Source: an uncultured Collinsella sp. (GTDB taxonomy: Bacteria; Actinomycetota; Coriobacteriia; Coriobacteriales; Coriobacteriaceae). Taken from it: 19,861 nucleotides of DNA. The stretch is taken from positions 1 to 19,861 of the forward strand of contig CABQHZ010000027.1 in assembly GCA_902464175.1 (NCBI GenBank). Direction: 5' to 3'. The notes beneath the pieces are model-generated. The model did not search any database. It saw only the letters and a program-made list of their open reading frames with translations, and had not been told where the DNA came from. The translations under genes and the position numbers were made by a program. This document shows positions 1 to 4,940 of this stretch, piece by piece; the first letter of the stretch is position 1; each line of letters opens with the position of its first letter.

Positions 1-476
1 TAACCGGTGCCGACCAGCCGGTGCGCATCGCGCCGTTCGTGCTGGGCTTCTTGGGTGTGGGCCTGTATCACGCGGCCTACATTTCGGAGGTCATCCGCAC
101 TGGTATTGAGGCGGTTCCGCGCGGTCAGATGGAGGCGGCCCAGAGCCAGGGCTTCACCCGAGCGCAGGCGTACTGGTACATCGTGCTGCCCCAGACGTTC
201 AAGATCATTCTGCCGCCGCTGTGTAACCAGGCGCTCAACCTGGTCAAGAACACGTCGGTGCTGGCGCTTGTGGCCGGCGGCGACCTTATGTACCGTTCCG
301 ACAACTTTGTGAGCCTGTACGGTTACCTGCAGGGATACATCGTCTGCTGCCTAATGTACTTCATCATCTGCTTTCCGCTCGCCATGCTGGTGCAGTGGCT
401 CGAGCGTCGCTCCAAGGAGCGTCCGCACGGCGTGAGCCTGGCCGAGCTGGGGCTCGACAACGTAGAGGAGGCCTAG
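1..476 (+). CDS. Amino-acid ABC transporter permease, 5'-truncated
   Basis: This is the C-terminal part of a polar-amino-acid ABC permease (HisM/GlnP family); the start lies left of the window. The reading frame is open from base 3, giving about 157 visible residues. The EAA loop that docks on the ATPase reads GIEAVPRGQMEAAQSQGF. It is followed by the family-typical LPQTFK and NLVKNTSVLALV stretches, then a last membrane helix (YIVCCLMYFIICFPLAMLV) and a cytoplasmic tail. The protein would sit in the inner membrane and, with the next gene, form a heterodimeric permease fed by an extracellular binding protein. It ends 3 bases before the next ATG, and its last codons contain that gene's Shine-Dalgarno sequence. 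Substrate cannot be told from sequence; glutamine/glutamate-type amino acids are likely from the family. Confidence 0.92.
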   Translation, partial: TGADQPVRIAPFVLGFLGVGLYHAAYISEVIRTGIEAVPRGQMEAAQSQGFTRAQAYWYIVLPQTFKIILPPLCNQALNLVKNTSVLALVAGGDLMYRSDNFVSLYGYLQGYIVCCLMYFIICFPLAMLVQWLERRSKERPHGVSLAELGLDNVEEA

Positions 477-479
477 CGC

Positions 480-1118
480 ATGGAAATCTTCAACGCGACC
501 AACCTGCTCTACATCTGGGGCGGCTTTGTTAAGACGATCGAGATCTCGGCGCTGTCGATCTTTTTCTCGCTCATCTTTGGCACGGTGCTGGCGCTCGTCA
601 AGAGCTATGCGCCCCGCCCGTTCCGCATTTTGGTGAGCGTCTATATCGAGCTGTTCCGCTGCACGCCGAACCTGCTGTGGATCCTGTTTATCTACTTTAC
701 GGTGCAGGGTCTGGACATTGTGATTTCGACCATCGCCTTTACGTTGTTCACCAGCGCCGTTATGGCCGAGATTGTGCGCGGCGGTCTCAACTCGATTCCG
801 CGCGGCCAGTTTGAGGCGGCGCAGAGCCAGGGCTTCGGCTTCTTTGCCACCATGCGCTACATCATTCTGCCGCAGACGTTTAAGACAATCATTCCGGCGC
901 TGTTTAGCCAGTGCACGACCGTTATTAAGGACAGCTCGTATCTTTCGGGCATTAACGTGGCCGAGCTCATGTACACGGCAAATGTCGTGATGGCCCACGC
1001 GATCGATCTGTCGCAGGTGCTTATGCTCTACGGCCTGGTGTTTGCGATGTACTTTGTGCTCAACTTTGGTATCTCGCTGCTGGTGAGGGCGTATCAACGC
1101 CGCATCGTGGCCGCATAG
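480..1118 (+). CDS. Amino-acid ABC transporter permease (second subunit)
   Basis: A complete 212-residue permease of the His/Glu/Gln/Arg/opine family. It has an N-terminal helix pair (KTIEISALSIFFSLIFGTVL), the family signature ELFRCTPNLLWILF near residue 60, the EAA loop GLNSIPRGQFEAAQSQGF near residues 101-118, and closing helices ending VRAYQRR. The length is normal for GlnP-type permeases. ATG at 480 is preceded by AGAGGAGG at 465-472, inside the end of the preceding permease, so the two genes are translationally coupled and probably co-transcribed. Their EAA loops are nearly identical (PRGQxEAAQSQGF), as expected for paralogous halves of one permease. No ATPase or binding-protein gene follows, so those should lie upstream of the window. 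Confidence 0.94.
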   Translation: MEIFNATNLLYIWGGFVKTIEISALSIFFSLIFGTVLALVKSYAPRPFRILVSVYIELFRCTPNLLWILFIYFTVQGLDIVISTIAFTLFTSAVMAEIVRGGLNSIPRGQFEAAQSQGFGFFATMRYIILPQTFKTIIPALFSQCTTVIKDSSYLSGINVAELMYTANVVMAHAIDLSQVLMLYGLVFAMYFVLNFGISLLVRAYQRRIVAA

Positions 1119-1225
1119 TCCTGCTTCCCCAAGCACGGCACCTTGCCCCTCAATCGTCGCTTGCGTACATTTAGTACGCGGCGCTCCTCTTTCGGGGCAA
1201 TCTGCCGCACTTGGGAAACCAGGAC
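1118..1225. repeat. Large imperfect inverted repeat (about 108 bp) after the permease operon
   Basis: The left arm 1118-1149 (GTCCTGCTTCCCCAAG...TTGCCCC) pairs with the right arm 1194-1225 (GGGGCAA...CTTGGGAAACCAGGAC) with only a few mismatches. The centre holds a second perfect hairpin, GCGTAC (1163-1168) with GTACGC (1174-1179). The arm begins at the last base of the permease stop codon, so it may terminate or protect the operon's mRNA, although no T-tract follows. It could also be a dispersed repeat element; this cannot be decided from one copy. Confidence 0.7.
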
Positions 1226-1289
1226 GGTCGTAAGTGACAAAATGGGAATCAGGAATCGCCTTTTTCTCATTTGTTAGAAAGGAATCGCG

Positions 1290-1913
1290 ATGAGCGATCT
1301 GGAGAACAAGAAGAGTCCTGTGGTCATTACCATCGCGCGCGACTTTGGTGCCGAGGGCCACGAGATTGGACGCATCCTCGCCAACGAGTTGGGGATTCCG
1401 CTGTATGACAACGAGCTGCTGGTGCGCGCGTCGCTGCGTGCAGGTGAGTCGCTCGACAAGATGGCCGCCTATGACGAGCGTCTGGCCGTGGAGAACATGG
1501 CGTTCCTGCCCGACCGCTACGATGCGCGTTCGTACTCGGACAAGCTGTTTCAAAAGATGAGCCAGGTGATTTTGGACCTGGGCGAGACCGAGAGCTGCAT
1601 CATCGAAGGTCGTCTGTCCGATTACCTGCTGCGTAACAACCCCAATCACATTGCCGTGTTGGTGACCGCACCCTTTGAGGACCGCGTCGAGATTGTGCGC
1701 AAGAAGCGTGGCCTTAACAAAAAGAAGGGCGCCAAGCTGGTCAAGCAGCAGCAGAAGGCGCGTGAGGCGTTCTACAAGCGCTACAGCGCTGGCAAGTGGA
1801 AGATGACGAGCGGCAAGGACATCGTCGTCAACCGCGCTAAGCTGGGCCGCGAGGGTTGCAAGGACGTCATCGCCGCAGCCTACCGCTACAAGGTGGCTCA
1901 GCTCGAAGGCTAG
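1290..1913 (+). CDS. Cytidylate-kinase-like family protein
   Basis: A 207-residue protein of the cytidylate kinase-like P-loop family (Pfam Cytidylate_kin2 type). The N-terminus VVITIARDFGAEGHEIGRIL (residues 11-30) corresponds to the strand, phosphate-binding loop and helix of this family. GIPLYDNELL follows, as is typical, and the C-terminus has the basic lid-like stretch RKKRGLNKKKGAKLVKQQQKAREAFYKRY. The loop lacks the classical GKS/T lysine, as is common in this subfamily, so the substrate may not be CMP. Start chosen at the ATG with AGAAAGGA at 1276-1283, six bases upstream. It is monocistronic: isolated from the permeases by the long inverted repeat and followed directly by a hairpin terminator. 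The physiological role is unknown; the name reflects fold similarity. Confidence 0.85.
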   Translation: MSDLENKKSPVVITIARDFGAEGHEIGRILANELGIPLYDNELLVRASLRAGESLDKMAAYDERLAVENMAFLPDRYDARSYSDKLFQKMSQVILDLGETESCIIEGRLSDYLLRNNPNHIAVLVTAPFEDRVEIVRKKRGLNKKKGAKLVKQQQKAREAFYKRYSAGKWKMTSGKDIVVNRAKLGREGCKDVIAAAYRYKVAQLEG

Positions 1914-1919
1914 CCGACC

Positions 1920-1960
1920 AAAACCACCACAAGGGGGACAGGCACCTTTGTGGTGGTTTT
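1920..1960 (+). terminator. CACCAC/GTGGTG hairpin, copy 1
   Basis: AAAACCACCACAA (1920-1932) pairs with TTGTGGTGGTTTT (1948-1960) around a loop GGGGGACAGGCACCT, and more T residues follow. It starts 7 bases after the kinase-like gene's stop and has the form of an intrinsic terminator. The same stem and loop recur at 3270, 4880, 7525 and 14590, so it is a dispersed repeat family as well as a terminator. Confidence 0.8.
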
Positions 1961-2004
1961 TGTTTTAAGCCGAGGAAGGCAACCGACGCTGTTGATGGGC
2001 GTTC

Positions 2005-2080
2005 GCTCAAAGAACTCAAGGATGCTCAAGCAACTCAAAGATGCTCAAAAAACTCAACGGTGCTCAAAATACTCAAAGAC
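2005..2080. repeat. Four tandem 19-bp units (eight CTCAA boxes)
   Basis: Four exact-length units start at 2005, 2024, 2043 and 2062. Each reads GCTCAAnnnnCTCAAnnnn, so CTCAA recurs every 9-10 bases, about once per helical turn. The block ends 41 bases before the start of the ATPase gene. Regular direct repeats with helical phasing look like an array of protein-binding sites (operator or iteron). An alternative is simple microsatellite-like slippage. Confidence 0.8.
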
Positions 2081-2087
2081 AATAGGG

Positions 2088-2093
2088 CATAAT
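2088..2093 (+). promoter_or_regulatory. Possible -10 element (CATAAT) for the ATPase gene
   Basis: CATAAT lies 28 bases before the ATG at 2122 and directly after the CTCAA array. No good -35 hexamer is seen at standard spacing; the last CTCAA boxes occupy that position, which would suit an activator-dependent or repressed promoter. Weak evidence. Confidence 0.3.
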
Positions 2094-2121
2094 TGAATTA
2101 CGCAAGTCCAAGGGAGGCTTT

Positions 2122-3237
2122 ATGGCGGCAGCAACAGCGTACAGGCAGGCAAATCCATTCACGCCAATGTTCGGTCGCGTGCCAGCGTATATGGCCGGTC
2201 GTGAGCAAATCATCGATGATATGGTGTTGGCGTTTGAAAACGACAATTCCGATCCCAATCTCTGCTCGATTTTCTATGGTGCGCGCGGGACGGGCAAAAC
2301 GGCACTTTTGGCATATCTGTCGTATCGCGCACAGCAAGAGGGCTGGATTACGGCGAATGTAACGGCTTCGGATGGAATGCTCGAAGACATTTTGCAGCGT
2401 CTCAACGAATCGGCTGCCTCTCTGATTGAAAAGCCCGTCTCTAAGCGCTTGACCAGCGTTGGACTTGCTCCCATAGGGAGTATGAGCTGGGAAAACGTTG
2501 ACATGGAATATGGTGGTGCCAACTGGCGCACCAAGATGAACGCTCTGTTTGCTCAGCTTGAAGCGACTGATACTGGGGTGCTTATCGCCGTTGACGAGGT
2601 GGATGCATCGTTTGCACAAATGACGGAGCTCGTTACCACCTACCAGCATTTTGTGAGCGAGAATAAAAAGGTGGCTTTGCTTATGGCGGGACTGCCGTTT
2701 CGTGTGCTGGCACTGCTGACGGGAAAATCGACCTCGTTTCTGCGCCGTGCAGCCCAACATTCGCTGGGTTCAATTTCACCGACTGAGGTAAAAGAGGCGT
2801 TCCGTTTGACGATTGAAGACGGCGGCAAAACGATTTCTGACGAGGCAGTCGAGCGTGCTGCCGAGGCGATCGATGGTTTTCCATTTATGTTCCAGCTGGT
2901 GGGGTATCGGGCGTGGAACGCTTCGCGTCAAGAGCCTGAAGTTTCTATTGAAGATGTCGAACGTGGTGCAAAGCTTGCGCAAGAGGAGCTCGAATCGCGC
3001 GTTTTTGCCTCGACAGCAGCGGAACTGTCGCAGGGGGACTTGGATTTCCTTCGTGCAATGAATCCGGTGGGGACGACGACCAGGCAAGAATTGGCTACGA
3101 GGCTTAAGAAAAGCTCTGGTTCGATTTCGACATATAAGAAACGTCTGATTGAGGCAGGAGTGATTGAAGAACCCTTGCAAGGGCGTTTTGAGTTTGCGCT
3201 GCCGGGTTTCGGTCGATATGTAGCATCGCTTTGTTAG
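2122..3237 (+). CDS. AAA+/Cdc6-like ATPase with C-terminal winged helix
   Basis: A 371-residue P-loop ATPase. Walker A is YGARGTGKTA (residues 52-61) and Walker B is VLIAVDEVD (153-161). The sensor-1 strand is VALLMAGLP (184-192), and an arginine pair FLRRA (206-210) sits where an arginine finger is expected. The C-terminus (about 305-366, DLDFLRAMNPVGTTTRQELA onward) looks like a winged helix-turn-helix ending in FALPGFGRYV. This arrangement is that of archaeal-type ATPases and Orc1/Cdc6-like proteins (AAA_16 class). The ATG at 2122 has AGGGAGG just upstream. The gene stands alone behind the CTCAA array and is visibly richer in A+T than its neighbours, suggesting an accessory gene. The cellular role is not known; DNA binding by the C-terminus is inference. 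Confidence 0.85.
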   Translation: MAAATAYRQANPFTPMFGRVPAYMAGREQIIDDMVLAFENDNSDPNLCSIFYGARGTGKTALLAYLSYRAQQEGWITANVTASDGMLEDILQRLNESAASLIEKPVSKRLTSVGLAPIGSMSWENVDMEYGGANWRTKMNALFAQLEATDTGVLIAVDEVDASFAQMTELVTTYQHFVSENKKVALLMAGLPFRVLALLTGKSTSFLRRAAQHSLGSISPTEVKEAFRLTIEDGGKTISDEAVERAAEAIDGFPFMFQLVGYRAWNASRQEPEVSIEDVERGAKLAQEELESRVFASTAAELSQGDLDFLRAMNPVGTTTRQELATRLKKSSGSISTYKKRLIEAGVIEEPLQGRFEFALPGFGRYVASLC

Positions 3238-3269
3238 AGGGGTGTTGCTGCGAGGAGCCGCTGCCATAG

Positions 3270-3312
3270 AAAACCACCACAAAGGGGACAGGCACCTTTG
3301 TGGTGGTTTTTT
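3270..3312. terminator. CACCAC/GTGGTG hairpin, copy 2 (between convergent genes)
   Basis: AAAACCACCACAAAGG pairs with CCTTTGTGGTGGTTTT around the loop GGACAGGCA, flanked by A and T runs on both sides. It lies between the convergent ATPase (+) and LuxR-type (-) genes and can serve as a bidirectional terminator. The regulator's TAA stop (3311-3313) overlaps its T-run. Confidence 0.82.
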
Positions 3313-4714
3313 AGGCGGAGGGGAAGGCTTTGGTGAGGCCGGCGCGCGTCTGCGTGTCGGTCTTTTGGTAGATGGAGCTCAGGTGGCGCTGGACCATGCG
3401 CATCGAGATGCCGAGCTCCTCCGCGACCTGTTTAAGTGGACGTTCGTCCTGGGTAACGGCTATGAGCACGTCGACTTCGCGCGGGGTGAGAGCGTGATCG
3501 GTAATGAAGGCCTGGCGTTGCTCCTCGCTACTCGGTGCTGCCAGTGCTTCCTCGGCAAGCTGTTGATGTTTGCGCTCCTGCTCGGTTTGGGGCAGGCGGA
3601 ACAAGCCGGCTGCCACGAATGCCGCACAGGCGGCGACGAGCAAAACGAGCGCGCCGATCATGATGAGGGCGACATTGCCCGAGGTCACAAGTGCCAGCGA
3701 GATGCCCGACGTAGTGAATGCGCACACGTTGTTGGCTGCGCGGCCCATGCCAGCCCACAGCGCGGGCGTATGCATGCGCGGTGCCAGCTGCGTAAAGGTG
3801 GCAGTAAAGAACGTGACGAAAAAGCCCGAGCTCAGGTAAAAGACGACAAGGCCCAGGTTGGGATCGGCGCCGGCCTCCACGGCCAGGATGGAAATGGTCG
3901 AGAGTACGGCGATGCCGAGCATGACAAGTCCCATGTATCGGCGCTCGGCAAGGTCAAAGATAAGACCGGCGGCAAGACCGCTCGCCGCCAAAAAGAGGCG
4001 CGGCCAGGCTTGTACGGCGATGGTGCCGTGGGCATTGGAGAGCGTGACCACGTTGTCCAGGGTCGAGAACAAGCAGGCAAGAATCATGACGAGCGCGATG
4101 CTCCAGCATGCCTGTTTGGCGAGGGCGTGAGAGGGCTCAATAAAGGGATTGATGGCGGGGTTCGCGGCTGTTTCTGTGTTTTGAGGAGCAGCGCTGAGGG
4201 CGGAGATGGCGATCGTTGCCGCGCCAAGAATGATGAGCTCGACGATGCCGCCGCAATCAATCAGGTTGACGGCGAACTGCATCAGGATGCCGGCAGCATA
4301 GGCTGCTCCCGCTCCAGTGGCGAGTTTGGGGTCATCCCGGAATGCCAACGAAAAGGCGTGGTGCGCTGCGGCGCCTAACAGTCCGAGTCCAAAGAATGCG
4401 ATGCAGCCTAGGATCTCGAGGGCAAGTGGAGCCGTGGGGGACTGGATTTGGGTCAATCCCAGGATGGCGATGGGAACAGCGGCGTTGGCGGCTGCCAATG
4501 AGTGGCCTTTGCGCTGTGCGAGCCCGAGCAGCGGCGCGTATCCGATAAAGCCGAGTACACTCGCGCCCAGAATAAAGCCCTGTGCGATCACAACGCGTTC
4601 GGCACCGGCGAGCAGCCCGACGTTGACGTCGAAGCGAAACTCGGCGGCAAGGAAGGCGAAGGTGAAGAGCGCGAGTGCCAGAAGCGCGTTGATTTTAGGC
4701 TTGCTCAGGTTCAA
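3311..4714 (-). CDS. Membrane-bound LuxR-family transcriptional regulator
   Basis: A 467-residue protein. Residues 1 to about 380 form roughly 12 hydrophobic segments resembling an MFS-like transporter. Residues 408-467 are a LuxR/GerE helix-turn-helix (ALTPREVDVL...VAEELGISMRMVQRHLSSIY). Fusion of a multi-span membrane domain to a LuxR DNA-binding domain is a known and expanded type in Coriobacteriia; the membrane part is thought to sense a ligand. The start codon is TTG at 4714, chosen because AAAGGA lies 6 bases upstream and the sequence then enters the first helix directly; no in-frame ATG is as well placed. The gene is divergent from the wall-anchored protein at 4941, sharing about 226 bases of intergenic DNA that contain a palindrome, which makes that gene the obvious candidate target (inference). 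Confidence 0.9.
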   Translation of the reverse strand: MNLSKPKINALLALALFTFAFLAAEFRFDVNVGLLAGAERVVIAQGFILGASVLGFIGYAPLLGLAQRKGHSLAAANAAVPIAILGLTQIQSPTAPLALEILGCIAFFGLGLLGAAAHHAFSLAFRDDPKLATGAGAAYAAGILMQFAVNLIDCGGIVELIILGAATIAISALSAAPQNTETAANPAINPFIEPSHALAKQACWSIALVMILACLFSTLDNVVTLSNAHGTIAVQAWPRLFLAASGLAAGLIFDLAERRYMGLVMLGIAVLSTISILAVEAGADPNLGLVVFYLSSGFFVTFFTATFTQLAPRMHTPALWAGMGRAANNVCAFTTSGISLALVTSGNVALIMIGALVLLVAACAAFVAAGLFRLPQTEQERKHQQLAEEALAAPSSEEQRQAFITDHALTPREVDVLIAVTQDERPLKQVAEELGISMRMVQRHLSSIYQKTDTQTRAGLTKAFPSA

Positions 4715-4720
4715 GGACGG

Positions 4721-4726
4721 TCCTTT
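4721..4726 (-). promoter_or_regulatory. Ribosome binding site deciding the TTG start
   Basis: AAAGGA on the minus strand, six bases from the TTG codon of the LuxR-type regulator. It supports a non-ATG start. Confidence 0.6.
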
Positions 4727-4751
4727 GGATGGACGAATGATTGTGTCCTCG

Positions 4752-4757
4752 ATTGTA
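4752..4757 (-). promoter_or_regulatory. Possible -10 (TACAAT) for the LuxR-type gene
   Basis: TACAAT on the minus strand would give a leader of about 30 bases before the TTG start. No convincing -35 is seen at 17 bases, so the promoter may need activation. Confidence 0.35.
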
Positions 4758-4816
4758 GCGTTCTCGGGACGCGTGTGGCGACAACGAAATCATATTGAAT
4801 TAAACCGCAGGTAGAG

Positions 4817-4844
4817 GCCTAGGTTCGCATCTACGAACCTAGGC
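4817..4844. promoter_or_regulatory. Palindrome upstream of surface protein 1
   Basis: GCCTAGGTTCG (4817-4827) is perfectly inverted as CGAACCTAGGC (4834-4844) around CATCTA. It lies between the divergent LuxR-type and wall-anchored genes. A relative with the same flank (GCAGGTAGA) and the same core TAGGTTCG/GAACCTA stands upstream of surface protein 2 at 7574-7607. Candidate operator or leader structure. Confidence 0.6.
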
Positions 4845-4879
4845 GTACGGAGTCATTTGGCACATCTTGGTGGTACAGG

Positions 4880-4914
4880 ACCACCACAAAGGGGACAGGC
4901 ACCTTTGTGGTGGT
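4880..4914 (+). repeat. CACCAC/GTGGTG hairpin, copy 3 (in a gene leader)
   Basis: ACCACCACAAAGG pairs with CCTTTGTGGTGGT around GGACAGGCA. Unlike the other copies it lies upstream of a gene, 14 bases before the Shine-Dalgarno of the wall-anchored protein, and has no T-run. It therefore probably does not act as a terminator for a neighbouring gene. Confidence 0.78.
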
Positions 4915-4928
4915 ATGGCCCATCGACC

Positions 4929-4935
4929 AAGGAGG
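4929..4935 (+). promoter_or_regulatory. Strong Shine-Dalgarno for surface protein 1
   Basis: AAGGAGG with 5 bases to ATG 4941. It fixes the start of the wall-anchored protein and excludes the longer in-frame reading from 4857. Confidence 0.85.
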
Positions 4936-4940
4936 CCGTT

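Noticed and set aside
351..1649. Long minus-strand frame across the permease end and kinase-like gene
   Set aside because: It spans two real genes and the inverted repeat; composition is that of a shadow frame and there is no ribosome binding site.
1856..2092. 78-codon plus-strand frame across the kinase-like gene's end and the CTCAA repeats
   Set aside because: It overlaps a real gene in another frame, reads through a terminator, and has no ribosome binding site.
3242..4378. 378-codon plus-strand frame opposite the LuxR-type gene
   Set aside because: It begins in the terminator hairpin and is antisense to a clearly conserved protein; Gly/Arg/Asp-rich shadow.
4857..4940. Longer N-terminus for surface protein 1 from 4857
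   Set aside because: It would translate through the CACCAC hairpin and the AAGGAGG site; the 4941 start gives a proper signal peptide.
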